Source of the DNA: Candidatus Poribacteria bacterium
GTDB lineage: Bacteria; Poribacteria; WGA-4E; GCA-2687025
Direction of reading: 5' to 3'
Length of the DNA: 64,000 nt
Assembly (NCBI GenBank): GCA_028818695.1
Contig: JAPPNK010000014.1
Location: 32,237 to 96,236, forward strand
Below the pieces are notes generated by a model that did no database searches, was not told where the DNA came from, and saw only the letters and a program-made list of their open reading frames with translations. Shown one piece after another: positions 7,482 through 16,816 of this stretch (position 1 is the stretch's first letter; every line of letters starts with the position of its first letter). A program made the position numbers and the translations under genes.

Positions 7482-9281
7482 TTACCGCCGTTGAAAGCGC
7501 GTTTCGATCTCCGAGCGCGGCATCTGTATGACGACAGGGCGCCCATGCGGGCAGTTGAACGGAAGCTTGCATGCGGACAGGTCCTTTAAAAGCTGTTTCA
7601 CAGCCTCTTCGGGAAGCGCATCGCCCGCGCGCACGGCGGAATGGCACGCGACCGTCGCCGCCGCCTTCTCCTGCAGAGCCTCCCAGCTGCGCTCAGGTTG
7701 GATCTCCTCATCCAGCGCGTCCAGCAGGTCGCGGCACATCTGCGCGGCTTGGGACGGGTCTAACATGGATGGAATCGCCTGAATCGACACGGCGCGCCCG
7801 CCGAACGCCTCCGCCTCTATGCCGAACTGCGCAAGCCACTCCTGGCTGCCCTCAAACGCGGACGCCTGCGACGCGCTCAACTCCGCCACAACAGGCTTCA
7901 ACAGCCCCTGCGACTGCGCCTTCCCCGTCTGCATCTGCGTCATGATCCGCTCATAATGAACCCGCTCCGACGCCACATGCTGGTCAATCATATACATGTT
8001 TCGCTCGTCGGCGGCGAGTATGTAGGTGTTGTACAGGACGCCGACCAGCTCAATCTCTGGCATGCCCAGCAGCTCCACTTGCTCGTTGTCCGCCGAATTT
8101 TCAAACGCGGCGGCAGCTTCAAACACAGGCTCAGCGCGCCGATTCGCCGACCGGTAAACCGACCTTGACGGACGCGAAAATCCCCCGCCTGAACGAAACG
8201 CCGACTCCTGATCCGACCTACGCCCCGTCCTTGAGAATCCGCCCGACGGCGCAGAAGACTCAGAAGACGCGGACGTATCCACAACAGGAATGTACGCGCG
8301 CGATCCGATCCCCTGCGCAATCGCCTGAACAATGTTGCGAAACAGAGCGCGTTCCTCTTTAAAACGCGCCTCCGACTTCGCGGGATGAACGTTCACATCC
8401 ACCTCCGAAGGCGGAAGCGTCATAAAGAGAAACGCGACCGGATAACGCCCCTTCGGCGTCGTCTCTTGAAGCGCCCTGCCGACAGCGGCGGAGACCGTTT
8501 TATCCCGTATCGGCCGCCCGTTCAAGAAAAAAAGCTGATGCGCCCTGTTCGGTTTCGTCAAGTTCGGATCGCCGATATAACACTCGATCTCAAAGCGGTC
8601 GAAGGTTTTCGTGAACGGGATCAGCCGCTCCACAAATTGCTTCCCGTAAAGCGTCTGAATGCGCTCGATCCTTTCGGCGCATTGAGGCGCATCGATCAAC
8701 TCGCGCCCGTTGTGAAGAAGCGTAAACCGCACATCCGGACGCGACAGCGCCGCCCATTGAAGATGCGCGCTTGATCGGTTCAGCTCCGTCTTATCTGTTT
8801 TGAGAAACTTCAACCGCGCAGGGACATTGTAGAACAGGTTGGAGACGGACACGCGCGTACCGGGCGCGCATCCGACGGGAGAGGCTTCCAGCTGCTTTCC
8901 GCCTTCGACAACAACGCGCGTTCCTTCCATCGCGCCGGCGGGCCGCGTCAGCAGCTCAAACTTCGAGACCGAGGCGATGGACGGGAGCGCCTCGCCGCGG
9001 AAGCCGAGCGTGGAAATTCGCTCAAGGTCTTTTGCGGCGGCAAGCTTGCTGGTCGCATGCCGGCGCACGGCGAGGACCGCGTCTTCGGGCGCCATTCCGC
9101 ATCCGTTGTCGCGCACGATGATGCGCCGCTTGCCGCCTTCTGTCAGTTCGACGCGCACAGCGTCCGCTTCTGCGTCCAGCGCATTTTCGATGAGCTCCTT
9201 GACGGCGGAGGCGGGCCGCTCCACCACCTCTCCCGCGGCGATTTTGTTGGCGACATCTTCGGGCAAAATCCGTATCGGCAT
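7482..9281 (-). CDS. mutL: DNA mismatch repair protein MutL
   Basis: A 599-residue MutL. The N-terminal GHKL ATPase has all its motifs (IAAGEVVERPASAVKELIEN, DNGCGM, TLGFRGEAL). A variable Ser/Arg-rich linker lies around residues 345-395. The C-terminal domain carries the endonuclease signature DQHVASERVHYE and the CPHGRP motif, so this is probably the nicking type found in bacteria without MutH. The usual Ala after DQH is Val here. ATG 9281 is favoured because it begins with MPIRILP; a TTG 36 bp upstream overlaps the preceding gene. It follows a PhyH gene by 19 bp. No mutS is in the window. Confidence 0.95.
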   Translation of the reverse strand: MPIRILPEDVANKIAAGEVVERPASAVKELIENALDAEADAVRVELTEGGKRRIIVRDNGCGMAPEDAVLAVRRHATSKLAAAKDLERISTLGFRGEALPSIASVSKFELLTRPAGAMEGTRVVVEGGKQLEASPVGCAPGTRVSVSNLFYNVPARLKFLKTDKTELNRSSAHLQWAALSRPDVRFTLLHNGRELIDAPQCAERIERIQTLYGKQFVERLIPFTKTFDRFEIECYIGDPNLTKPNRAHQLFFLNGRPIRDKTVSAAVGRALQETTPKGRYPVAFLFMTLPPSEVDVNVHPAKSEARFKEERALFRNIVQAIAQGIGSRAYIPVVDTSASSESSAPSGGFSRTGRRSDQESAFRSGGGFSRPSRSVYRSANRRAEPVFEAAAAFENSADNEQVELLGMPEIELVGVLYNTYILAADERNMYMIDQHVASERVHYERIMTQMQTGKAQSQGLLKPVVAELSASQASAFEGSQEWLAQFGIEAEAFGGRAVSIQAIPSMLDPSQAAQMCRDLLDALDEEIQPERSWEALQEKAAATVACHSAVRAGDALPEEAVKQLLKDLSACKLPFNCPHGRPVVIQMPRSEIETRFQRR

Positions 9282-9300
9282 TCTCAACGCTCGTTTCGTT

Positions 9301-10170
9301 TCAGTCCCAGGGATCAAGTCCGAGCAGTTTTCGGCCGAGCGGGGTCAGCTTCGCCGGTCCGTAATTCTTCGCCTCCCAGCCTCTTGGGTCGCCGGGGTAG
9401 GGAGGGCGTCCGAGGGCGCGCCGTTCGCGCCAGAGCGCGATTCGTTCCTGCCGGCGCGACTCCTCCGGCTCGCTCATCTTAAAGGCGGACGGAGCCGTCC
9501 AGTCCGTCCGAAGCGACGAATGCGGAGCGGGGAAAAAGTTCATATACTGCGCGAGGCGCGGCTTGTCCGACGTATTCCGCCCGTTGCCGTGCGGCAGCGC
9601 CGAATGCCAGATGAGCAGCGACCCCGCTTTGCCCGGCACCTGAACAAACTTGTCGATCTCCAGCTCCGGCGCCCATGGGTTGTCAGGATCAATGAGCGTT
9701 TTATGCGCCCCCGGCCAGCAGACGAAAGAACCTTGATTGTCGGCGGTGTCGGTCAAATACAAAACCCCCTGAACGCAGAATCGCACCGGCAGCTTCGTCG
9801 TGTCGATGTCCCAGTGGTACATGCCCTTATGGTCCCATTCGGGTCGGTCGGGTCGGTAGGGCGGCTTCATGTTGACGCGGTCAAGATGCGCCCAGATGCG
9901 ATGCGTTCCGTAGAGCTCTTTATAGATCTCATACACAGGCGGATACTGGTACACATCCCAGATCGCCTGATGCTGGTACATCTCTACCATGCCGGGTCCA
10001 GGGCGGTGCGGCGCCCGGTACCAGTCGTCCGGATCGTCTGGGTCCATCTCTAAAAAATCCCAGATAGCGCGCGCTGTCGCCGCGCACAACCGATGCGGCA
10101 CAGCGTTCTCGATGACCATATAGCCGTATTCGTTAAAATGGTCCCAATGTTCTTGCTTTAGCCGACCCAT
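9301..10170 (-). CDS. Phytanoyl-CoA dioxygenase (PhyH) family protein
   Basis: A 289-residue Fe(II)/2-oxoglutarate oxygenase. Seen: HWD (H119, D121), distal H194 in ALPHGNGRN and R205 for the co-substrate. It is rich in Trp, Tyr and Pro and quite different from the paralog at 3092-3889, so the substrates probably differ. ATG 10170 is preceded by AGAGGAAAG; the longer frame upstream is basic low-complexity sequence and unlikely to be translated. A weak promoter (TTGACG, 16 bp, TACAGC) can be read at 10275-10302. mutL follows 19 bp downstream and may be co-transcribed. Confidence 0.87.
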   Translation of the reverse strand: MGRLKQEHWDHFNEYGYMVIENAVPHRLCAATARAIWDFLEMDPDDPDDWYRAPHRPGPGMVEMYQHQAIWDVYQYPPVYEIYKELYGTHRIWAHLDRVNMKPPYRPDRPEWDHKGMYHWDIDTTKLPVRFCVQGVLYLTDTADNQGSFVCWPGAHKTLIDPDNPWAPELEIDKFVQVPGKAGSLLIWHSALPHGNGRNTSDKPRLAQYMNFFPAPHSSLRTDWTAPSAFKMSEPEESRRQERIALWRERRALGRPPYPGDPRGWEAKNYGPAKLTPLGRKLLGLDPWD

Positions 10171-10310
10171 GCTCTTTCCTCTTTTGGATATTCTACGCCT
10201 GCCCCGCCGGGGACGCAAGCGCGCTGACATTCTTTTTAATGGTAAACGCCGCCAACTCAACCCGCCCCGCCGGCGCTGTATGCATGCAATCAAAAGCGTC
10301 AAAAGAATGG

Positions 10311-10387
<77 letters not shown>

Positions 10388-10398
10388 ACACGCTAAGG

Positions 10399-10427
10399 AT
10401 TATACTGCGCGGGCGGCGGGGCGTCAA
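10399..10427 (-). promoter_or_regulatory. Promoter of tRNA-Trp
   Basis: On the minus strand TTGACG (10422-10427), a 17-bp spacer and TATAAT (10399-10404). The start would fall about five bases before the mature tRNA, so very little 5' leader needs removal. Confidence 0.8.
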
Positions 10428-10433
10428 GAAAAA

Positions 10434-10467
10434 CCGCTGCGCCTATAGGCGGCGGCGTTCATTTTTT
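10434..10467. terminator. Possible two-sided terminator, sequence repeated at 35519
   Basis: A small GC-rich hairpin around GCGCCTATAGGCGG is flanked by ATTTTTT on the plus side and GGTTTTTC on the minus side. About 32 bp here (GCTGCGCCTA...GCGTTCATTTTT) recur with few changes at 35519-35551 upstream of the large surface-protein gene, so a regulatory role is also possible. The stem is short. Confidence 0.35.
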
Positions 10468-10593
10468 ACACGACGGCGCGCCGTACCCGATGTGAACGGA
10501 ATGACGGAAAAGATGGAGTGTTGCCGTGAGCCTCCAAAACCCGTATGCTGATGGCGGTTGGATGCGTCTGATGCGGAATGCGGGAGTCGACTC

Positions 10594-11697
10594 ATGAAAA
10601 CGCGCGCGGCGGTTGTAGAGAAGCGAAACGGACCGATCGCCGTTCAAGAGGCGGAGCTCAATCCGCCTGGACCTGGGCAGGTTCTCGTCAAAATCGGCGT
10701 GAGCGGCGTCTGCCACAGCGACCTGTCCGCTGTCACCGGCGCGATACCGCTCCCGCTCCCTGCCGTGCTGGGGCATGAGGGCGCGGGCGTCGTCGAACAG
10801 GTAGGCGAAGGCGTCCGATCCGTCCAACCCGGCGACCGCGCGATGCTCTCCTACATCACGGCGTGCGGACGATGTCGATACTGCGTCATCGGAAAGCCGA
10901 ACCTCTGCAGCGTTCACTGGCGGGCGAAACGCGGCTCGCTATGCGACGGAACGAACCCGTTTCAACGCGGCGGAGAAACGATGTACCAGATGTCCAGCCT
11001 TGGAACGATGGCGGAACGAACGGTTGTCATGGAAAACGCTGTCATTCCGATTCCGCCCGACGTTTCCTTTGAGCGGGCGGCGCTGGTCGGATGCGGCGTC
11101 ATGACAGGCGTCGGCGCCGTTTTATTCACCGCAAAGGCGGAGCCGGGAAGCCGCATCGCGGTCATCGGGGCGGGCGGCGTCGGCGTCAATGTGATTCAAG
11201 GGGCTGTTCTAGCCGGCGCGGAAATGATCGCCGCTGTCGACATATCGGACGAGAAGCTGAAGATGGCGGAGCCGTTCGGCGCGACGCATCTCGTGAACGC
11301 CCGCCGGGACGACCCTGTCGAAGCGGTTCGCGAGCTGACAGGCGGAGAAGGGGTCGACTACGCCTTCGAAGCGATCGGAAATCCAAAGACGATAGAGCAG
11401 GCGTTTTCTATGCTCAATTTCGGAGGCGCGGCGGTTGTGATCGGAATTGCGCCGCAGGGCGCGAAGGCGAGCATACCCGCCTCATGGCTGCCTTACGGCG
11501 AGCGCAGGCTGATCGGCTCCATGTACGGGTCGGCGCGTATGCGGGTCGACATGCCGCGCCTGCTGGATTTGTGCCGGGCGGGGCGGTTGAAGTTGGACGA
11601 ACTTGTAACGAAAACGTACCCGCTGGACGAGGTGCAAACCGCGTTCGACGACCTGCGCGCGGGCGCGAACATACGCGGCGTGTTAAAGATGTATTAA
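10594..11697 (+). CDS. Zinc-dependent alcohol dehydrogenase (MDR family)
   Basis: A 367-residue medium-chain dehydrogenase. Seen: catalytic zinc ligands C40 and H61/E62 (GHEGAGVV), the structural zinc cluster C91-C94-C97-C105 (CGRCRYCVIGKPNLC), and the dinucleotide motif GAGGVGVN. The length and the C40-H41 pair resemble the class III/mycothiol-dependent or NDMA-dependent branch, so formaldehyde-adduct or general alcohol oxidation are both possible. ATG 10594 follows CGGGAG. The stop overlaps the 3' end of the opposite-strand RNase H gene by 4 bp. No pathway partner is nearby. Confidence 0.9.
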   Translation: MKTRAAVVEKRNGPIAVQEAELNPPGPGQVLVKIGVSGVCHSDLSAVTGAIPLPLPAVLGHEGAGVVEQVGEGVRSVQPGDRAMLSYITACGRCRYCVIGKPNLCSVHWRAKRGSLCDGTNPFQRGGETMYQMSSLGTMAERTVVMENAVIPIPPDVSFERAALVGCGVMTGVGAVLFTAKAEPGSRIAVIGAGGVGVNVIQGAVLAGAEMIAAVDISDEKLKMAEPFGATHLVNARRDDPVEAVRELTGGEGVDYAFEAIGNPKTIEQAFSMLNFGGAAVVIGIAPQGAKASIPASWLPYGERRLIGSMYGSARMRVDMPRLLDLCRAGRLKLDELVTKTYPLDEVQTAFDDLRAGANIRGVLKMY

Positions 11698-12128
11698 CGA
11701 GTACGATTTCGGCGGCTGGAAAGATGTTGTTTCACGATGCCGCTGGCGAGGCGGTCCGCTTCCTTGTTCGCTTCTCGCCTCACATAAGCGATTTCCGCGC
11801 TCTCAAATTTTTGGAACATGCGGCGAACCTCGTCGCGCAGCTCTTTGAGGGCGGCGTTGCGCGTCTGATAGCCGCCTGTCACCTGCATCGCCATGAGCTG
11901 GCTGTCCGTATAGACCCTGACGTTGGCGCAGCCCCTGTCGGCCGCTTCATGGAGCGCGCCAATGAGCGCGCGGTATTCGGCGATGTTGTTCGTCGCCTTG
12001 CCGATATACTCCGCCCGCCAGAGCAGCGTCTCGCCTCGGCCGTCTTGGATCGTGTAAGCGATGCCTGCAGGACCTGGGTTGCCTTTACAGGCGCCGTCGG
12101 TGTATATGGTGTAGATTGTCGGTTTCAA
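11694..12128 (-). CDS. rnhA: Ribonuclease HI family protein
   Basis: A 144-residue RNase H fold protein that would cut RNA in RNA/DNA hybrids. The carboxylate catalytic set is visible: D11 (YTDGACKGNPGPAG), E51 (NNIAEY), D75 (YTDSQ) and D125 (KEAD). It lacks the basic handle of E. coli RNase HI and looks like the shorter bacterial/archaeal type. The TTG at 12128 is chosen because AGAGGAG lies just upstream and the protein then begins right before the first beta strand; the upstream TTG at 12179 would run into pncB. It is divergent from pncB, 29 bp apart. Confidence 0.88.
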   Translation of the reverse strand: MKPTIYTIYTDGACKGNPGPAGIAYTIQDGRGETLLWRAEYIGKATNNIAEYRALIGALHEAADRGCANVRVYTDSQLMAMQVTGGYQTRNAALKELRDEVRRMFQKFESAEIAYVRREANKEADRLASGIVKQHLSSRRNRTR

Positions 12129-12157
12129 ACTGGACTCCTCTGTATGAAAGCGGCGGC

Positions 12158-13504
12158 ATGACCCGTCAAGCGATGACAACCGACCTGTATCAGCTTTCGA
12201 TGGCGGCGGCGTACGTTGCCGTGGGCGTTCCGCGGCGCGCTTCGTTTGAGCTGTTTATTCGAAAAATGCCCAAGCGGCGCGGCTATCTGATCGCCGCCGG
12301 ACTTGAGCAGGCGCTGGAGTATCTCTCCGCGCTTCGCTTTGACGCGGATGATATCGATTTCCTGCGCAGCCTTCCGATGTTTCAAGGCGCGCCTGCCGGT
12401 TTTTTTGAAGAGCTGGCGCGCCTGCGCTTTACAGGTAACGTCAGCGCGGCGCCTGAAGGTACCCTCATTTTTGCAAATGAACCGCTTCTCCGCGTGGAAG
12501 CGCCCATCATGGAAGCGCAATTGGCTGAAACCTATCTTCTTTCGACCATACTTTTTCAAACGATGATCGCCTCCAAAGCCGCGCGCGTCGCAGGCGCCGC
12601 AAGCGGCCGCCCGGTCGTTGATTTTGGAACGCGACGCGCCCATGGACCGCAAGCGGGCGTCCTGGCGGCGCGCGCGGCGCATATCGGCGGATGCGTCGGT
12701 ACCTCCAACGTTGAAGCGGGCAGGCGGTTCGGCGTCCCCGTCTTCGGCACGATGGCGCACTCGTTTGTCTCAGCAAGCCGCACCGAAAAAGAGGCGTTTG
12801 AACAGTTCATGCGCGTCTTCCCAGACAACGCCTCCCTGCTCGTCGACACCTACAACATACGCGAAGGCGTCCAAAACGCCCTCTCCATGGGGCATGGGGT
12901 CAAAAGCGTACGCATCGACAGCGGCGACCTTCAACATGAAAGCCGAAGCGTCCGAGAGCAATTGAACGCCGCGCGCCGCCCCGACATCAAGATCATCGCC
13001 AGCGGCGATCTGAACGAATGCCGAATCCACAAGCTGATCCAAAACGAAGCCCCCATCGATATCTTCGGCGTCGGCACCGAGCTGACAACCTCCCGCGACG
13101 AACCGTCCCTGAGCGGAGTCTATAAACTGATCAGCTATGAGCGAGACGGCGGGAGAACCGTCCCCGCCGCCAAAACAAGCGCAGGCAAACGCACCTACCC
13201 GTACCCAAAGCAGGTTTATCGCCAAAGCGGCTCGGACGGCATGTTTATGAGGGACGTCATCGCGTTGGTCGATGAGAAACATAAGGGAGAGCCGCTGCTA
13301 GAAAAGGTTATGGAAAACGGCGAACGCATCCATCCGCCCCCGCCGCTAGAGTTGGCGCGAAACAGGGCGGCGGAACAGCTCGAACGGCTGCCCTGCCGAT
13401 ATAAATGTCTGCAAAACGCTCCTGAATATCCCGCCTATTTTTCTAAAAAGCTGGAAAAAGCGCGCAGAAAAGCGGAGTCAGCCCGCCTCAACGGCTCCGA
13501 TTAA
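12158..13504 (+). CDS. pncB: Nicotinate phosphoribosyltransferase
   Basis: A 448-residue enzyme of the NAD salvage route (nicotinate + PRPP + ATP to nicotinate mononucleotide). Seen: the N-terminal TTDLYQLSMAAAY, VDFGTRRAHGP, TSNVEAGRRFGVPVFGTMAHSFV with the histidine expected to be phosphorylated, RIDSGD, and FGVGTEL in the barrel. ATG at 12158; the upstream GC-rich sequence gives only a weak ribosome site. A TATAAT lies just after the gene at 13507-13512 and may serve hisG. Confidence 0.93.
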   Translation: MTRQAMTTDLYQLSMAAAYVAVGVPRRASFELFIRKMPKRRGYLIAAGLEQALEYLSALRFDADDIDFLRSLPMFQGAPAGFFEELARLRFTGNVSAAPEGTLIFANEPLLRVEAPIMEAQLAETYLLSTILFQTMIASKAARVAGAASGRPVVDFGTRRAHGPQAGVLAARAAHIGGCVGTSNVEAGRRFGVPVFGTMAHSFVSASRTEKEAFEQFMRVFPDNASLLVDTYNIREGVQNALSMGHGVKSVRIDSGDLQHESRSVREQLNAARRPDIKIIASGDLNECRIHKLIQNEAPIDIFGVGTELTTSRDEPSLSGVYKLISYERDGGRTVPAAKTSAGKRTYPYPKQVYRQSGSDGMFMRDVIALVDEKHKGEPLLEKVMENGERIHPPPPLELARNRAAEQLERLPCRYKCLQNAPEYPAYFSKKLEKARRKAESARLNGSD

Positions 13505-13553
13505 AGTATAATTCTAGCCGTCTTGGCAACACACACCATCAAAGGCGGCGCAT

Positions 13554-14426
13554 ATGACCCAACTACAGATCGGCATTCCAAAAGGGAGCTTGCAAGAGCC
13601 GACCGTTCGGCTGTTTGCGAAGGCGGGGTACGACATCCATATCCCCGCCCGCTCCTACCATCTTTACATCAACGACGAACAGATGGGAGGAATGCTGCTT
13701 CGTCCGCAGGATATGGCGCTGTATGTGGAACGGGGCGTTCTGGACGCCGGTTTTGCGGGCAAGGACTGGGTCATTGAGTGCGGCGCGGATGTCCACACGG
13801 CGGCGGAGCTGGAGTATAGCCGCGCGTCGAACCGGCGCGCCCGATGGGTGCTGGCGGTTCCGCACGATTCGCCCATTCAGAAGGCGTCCGACCTGCAGGG
13901 CAAGACGATCTATACAGAGATTGTCCGTACCGTTCAGAAATGGCTGGCGGAGCGGCGCATTGAGGCGGATGTGCAGTTTTCGCACGGCGCGACGGAGGCG
14001 AAAGTTCCGCACCTCGGCGACGCCATCGTCGAGCTGACCGAAACAGGCAGCTCCATCCGCGCGAACAACCTGCGCATTGTCGATGAGCTGATGACAAGCG
14101 CCGTCGTATTTGTCGTCAACCGAGCAAGCTGGACGGACGCATGGAAACGGGAGAAGATCGAAGACCTGCTGACGCTCCTGCAGGGAACGCTGTCGGCGCA
14201 GGGAAAGGTCGGGCTAAAGCTGAACGTCCCAAGCGACCGCCTGGAGGCGATTTTGAAGGTCCTGCCGGCGATGAAGGAGCCTACCATCTCTCCGTTGACC
14301 AATTCGGACTGGGTGGCGGTCGAAACGATTGTGGATCAGCCGGCGGCGAGAGAGTTGATTCCGCTGCTGCGCCGGGCGGGCGGTCAGGACTTCATCGAGT
14401 ACCCGCTCAATAAGGTGATCCCATGA
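13554..14426 (+). CDS. hisG: ATP phosphoribosyltransferase, long form
   Basis: A 290-residue HisG catalysing the first step of histidine synthesis. Its length and the C-terminal ACT-like regulatory domain (from about residue 215, with LLRRAGGQDFIEYPLNKVIP at the end) mark the long form, which is feedback-inhibited by histidine and does not need HisZ. Motifs: GIPKGSLQEPT at the start, the PRPP loop ELTETGSSIRAN near residue 165. No other his genes adjoin it. The ATG overlaps nothing upstream; its stop overlaps coaE by ATGA, so translation is coupled. Confidence 0.94.
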   Translation: MTQLQIGIPKGSLQEPTVRLFAKAGYDIHIPARSYHLYINDEQMGGMLLRPQDMALYVERGVLDAGFAGKDWVIECGADVHTAAELEYSRASNRRARWVLAVPHDSPIQKASDLQGKTIYTEIVRTVQKWLAERRIEADVQFSHGATEAKVPHLGDAIVELTETGSSIRANNLRIVDELMTSAVVFVVNRASWTDAWKREKIEDLLTLLQGTLSAQGKVGLKLNVPSDRLEAILKVLPAMKEPTISPLTNSDWVAVETIVDQPAARELIPLLRRAGGQDFIEYPLNKVIP

Positions 14427-15061
14427 AGCGCGGTCTGACGATCGGGTTGACAGGGGGGATGGCGTGCGGGAAGTCGACCGTCGCGGCTGTATGGAAGTCT
14501 CTAGGCGCGCATGTGATCGATTCGGACGCGACGGTGCATCGCCTCTTGGCGGAGGACGCCGAGATTCAACAGGCGGTGGGCGAAGCGTTCGGCGCTGAAA
14601 CGCGGCGCGCGGACGGAAAAATCGACCGGGCGAGGCTTGCGGCAATCGTCTTCAACGACGAGGCGGCGCTGCGCCGCTTGACCGACATACTTTACCCGCA
14701 GACGCGGGCGTACCATGTGAACGAGGCGCGCCGCATCACGCATGGGCGGCCCGACTCGGTTGCGGTGATCGATTCGCCGCTTCTGTTCGAGTCAGGCTTG
14801 GACGCGCAGATGGATGTGACGGTCGCGGTCGGAGCGCCGATAGAGCGTCAAATTGAGCGCGCGTTGGCGCGGGCGCAGGCGCAGGGCAAAACATTAACCC
14901 GAGCCGAAGTCGAAAAACGCATCGCCCTTCAAATGCCGTTGGACGAGAAACGGCGGCGCGCCGCATATGTCATCGAGAACGACGGCGCAATAGAGGAGCT
15001 GCGCGAGGCGGCCGTCCAGCTCTACCGCGCGTTGACCGCTAAATGCCGAGAAAGCGGATAG
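14423..15061 (+). CDS. coaE: Dephospho-CoA kinase
   Basis: A 212-residue kinase for the last step of coenzyme A synthesis. Seen: P-loop GLTGGMACGKST (residues 8-19), DSDATVH, DSPLLFESGLD and the lid region with RI-LQMPLDEKRRRA. Starts within the hisG stop (4-bp overlap), so it is the second gene of a hisG-coaE unit. Its 3' end overlaps the opposite-strand transporter gene by 23 bp. Confidence 0.94.
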   Translation: MKRGLTIGLTGGMACGKSTVAAVWKSLGAHVIDSDATVHRLLAEDAEIQQAVGEAFGAETRRADGKIDRARLAAIVFNDEAALRRLTDILYPQTRAYHVNEARRITHGRPDSVAVIDSPLLFESGLDAQMDVTVAVGAPIERQIERALARAQAQGKTLTRAEVEKRIALQMPLDEKRRRAAYVIENDGAIEELREAAVQLYRALTAKCRESG

Positions 15062-15707
15062 CAAGCCCGCTGCATGCAATGGCGAAGCCGGCGGCGCAGT
15101 GGGCGAATCGTTCCGCCCAGTTGCCTTTCACAAAGGAGAGCCCGCGCATACCAAGCGCGACCGCGCCGAGCATGACAATCAGCGTCACCGCGGAGAAAAT
15201 AGCCGTGACGGCGGCGACCCCCCAGACGCTGCGCTGCGAGGCGGGGTACATCAGCAGCGGAATAAGCGGCTCGCACGGGCCGAGGCCGAAGATGACAAAC
15301 AGCGCCCAGGGCGTCATCTGCCGCTTGGCAGCCTTTGAATCCGGCGCATGCGAATGTTCATGCGAGCCGTGAAAATGAGTGTGCGTCTTATGTTTCAAAG
15401 CCCGCCGAAGCCCCCAGGCGCCGTAGAGAAACCCGAAAGCGATCAGCGCCCATGCTGCCAGCTCGCCGCGCGTCGCCTCTATGCCTTCCAGCCGCGTCAC
15501 GCCGATGCCCAAAGCGATGCCGACCGTCCCGATGGCGATGGAGCTGATCACATGCGCCGTCCCGCACAGGAGCGTTACAAGGTAGGTTTTAGAACGGCTC
15601 CACTGCCCCGCCCGCCCCATCATGACGAAGGGCAGGTAATGGTCGGGACCCATGAGCGTATGTGTCAAGGCGATGAAAGCGGCGGCAAGATAAAGGCTGG
15701 ACGGCAA
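15039..15707 (-). CDS. NicO/HupE-like nickel or cobalt transporter
   Basis: A 222-residue membrane protein with about six hydrophobic segments. Seen: HTLMGPDH (H16, H23) in the first helix, which matches the metal signature of the NicO/RcnA/HupE group, and a histidine-rich loop with seven His between residues 105 and 120. The second half has GLGPCEPLIPLL, also typical of the group. It could import nickel for the SodN found 10 kb away or export excess metal; the sequence does not decide. It uses TTG as start, with GGGAG 7 bp upstream. Confidence 0.72.
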   Translation of the reverse strand: MPSSLYLAAAFIALTHTLMGPDHYLPFVMMGRAGQWSRSKTYLVTLLCGTAHVISSIAIGTVGIALGIGVTRLEGIEATRGELAAWALIAFGFLYGAWGLRRALKHKTHTHFHGSHEHSHAPDSKAAKRQMTPWALFVIFGLGPCEPLIPLLMYPASQRSVWGVAAVTAIFSAVTLIVMLGAVALGMRGLSFVKGNWAERFAHCAAGFAIACSGLAIRFLGI

Positions 15708-15823
15708 GGCGAGGCTCCCTTAAAGAAACGCAGAGGCGGATTTTCATGACGTATTGCAAACGAAGAGACGCCGCCGTCTGTTTCATAGGAGGGCGCCCTT
15801 ATTTGGGAAAAGGCGCCGCCAAT

Positions 15824-16669
15824 TTACGCCCCTGAGTTTTCGATTGCGTTGTAAAGCTCTTTGCCTTTTTGGACGAGCGCTTCGCGGATTTCATCCCAGT
15901 CTTCTCTGTCGTTTTTCCCCTTTTCAAGAACCGGGAGCTTCGCTGTTACCTGTTTTGCAGACGGATCGTTCAATTCAAAATTGTAATCTTGATCAGAAAA
16001 CAACCCCACGACTGCGTCTCTCCGCGTTATGTTTTCCTCCTGAGTCAAAATTCCACCGAAATACAGCAAAATGTAGCAGCGCGTACTGGTGATATACAGA
16101 TGCACGCCGATGCTGCGAATCGACTTCGATATCCAATGCTCATATTTGCGCGGCACAGGTTTTCCCGCAAAGAGCGGGCCGTATTCGCCTCGGCGTATCG
16201 GCGCCCAGAATTCACTTTCTTCGTCGCCGGCCGTCTTTTCCGTTTTAATGTCCTTAGACGGGCCGACCACATGGTGAAATGACAGCTCGTCGTGCGAATT
16301 CGCATGCGCCTCAATGAGATACCAGTCGATGGAGCTGTCGACGTCGTCGCGCAGCCTGCATGTGTCAATCATCAGCTCCTCAAACTCTTCGGCAACGAGA
16401 ACGGCGACATCCGCCTCCTTCAGACGGGCGTACGCTTCGAGCCGCCCCCAGTGGTCCCAGTTCGCCTTTCCAAACTGGTTTTCAATGACAAGCGTTCCGT
16501 CTTCGCCTGTCGCGACGATGTCCGCCTTCCGCGCGCCGACATTCGCTTCCGTTTCGGCGTCTTCAAACTGTCCGACCTTCAAGGCGTCTAGATGATCAGC
16601 TAGATCGGCTGAAAATTCCTCTTCGCGATTGTATAGTTGATTGAGCGATTTGCGTTCCTGCAGTTTCAA
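15824..16669 (-). CDS. PD-(D/E)XK nuclease-like protein (DUF4268-like)
   Basis: A 281-residue cytosolic protein. The N-terminal half has ADIVATGEDGTLVIENQFGKANWDH, which resembles the D-(x)n-E-x-Q active site and DHxGxxxxYA context of a PD-(D/E)XK-fold family often linked to restriction or DNA-break processing. The C-terminal half looks like a DUF4268-type domain. No methyltransferase or helicase lies next to it, so it is an orphan. The TTG start is supported by AAGGAAAA 5 bp upstream. The family assignment is by motif only. Confidence 0.6.
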   Translation of the reverse strand: MKLQERKSLNQLYNREEEFSADLADHLDALKVGQFEDAETEANVGARKADIVATGEDGTLVIENQFGKANWDHWGRLEAYARLKEADVAVLVAEEFEELMIDTCRLRDDVDSSIDWYLIEAHANSHDELSFHHVVGPSKDIKTEKTAGDEESEFWAPIRRGEYGPLFAGKPVPRKYEHWISKSIRSIGVHLYITSTRCYILLYFGGILTQEENITRRDAVVGLFSDQDYNFELNDPSAKQVTAKLPVLEKGKNDREDWDEIREALVQKGKELYNAIENSGA

Positions 16670-16736
16670 TGTGTTTTCCTTCTTGTCAAGAGATTGAACA
16701 GACGTTGGCGCTTGAATCGGGACAACGCTGAACGTG

Positions 16737-16806
16737 AACGCAGACGTCTTCTGTTGGACTCTGGATTCCCGCTTGCGCGGGAATGACGGTCTGGTTGGCG
16801 ACGCCT
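16737..16806 (+). repeat. Dispersed palindromic repeat, well-conserved copy
   Basis: Contains the perfect palindrome ATTCCCGCTTGCGCGGGAAT (16765-16784; 8-bp arms, 4-base loop) followed by GACGGTCTGGTTGGCG and CCTTTT. It lies between two genes, as do the copies at 836-872 (decayed), 27926-27990 and 30354-30403. Confidence 0.8.
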
Positions 16807-16816
16807 TTTCCCAACA

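Noticed and set aside
8839-10053. Plus-strand open frame of 404 codons
   Set aside because: It runs antisense to mutL and the dioxygenase gene, both with intact motifs.
11091-12161. Plus-strand open frame of 356 codons
   Set aside because: It overlaps the alcohol dehydrogenase in another frame and the RNase H gene in antisense, and is of Arg/Gly-rich shadow composition.
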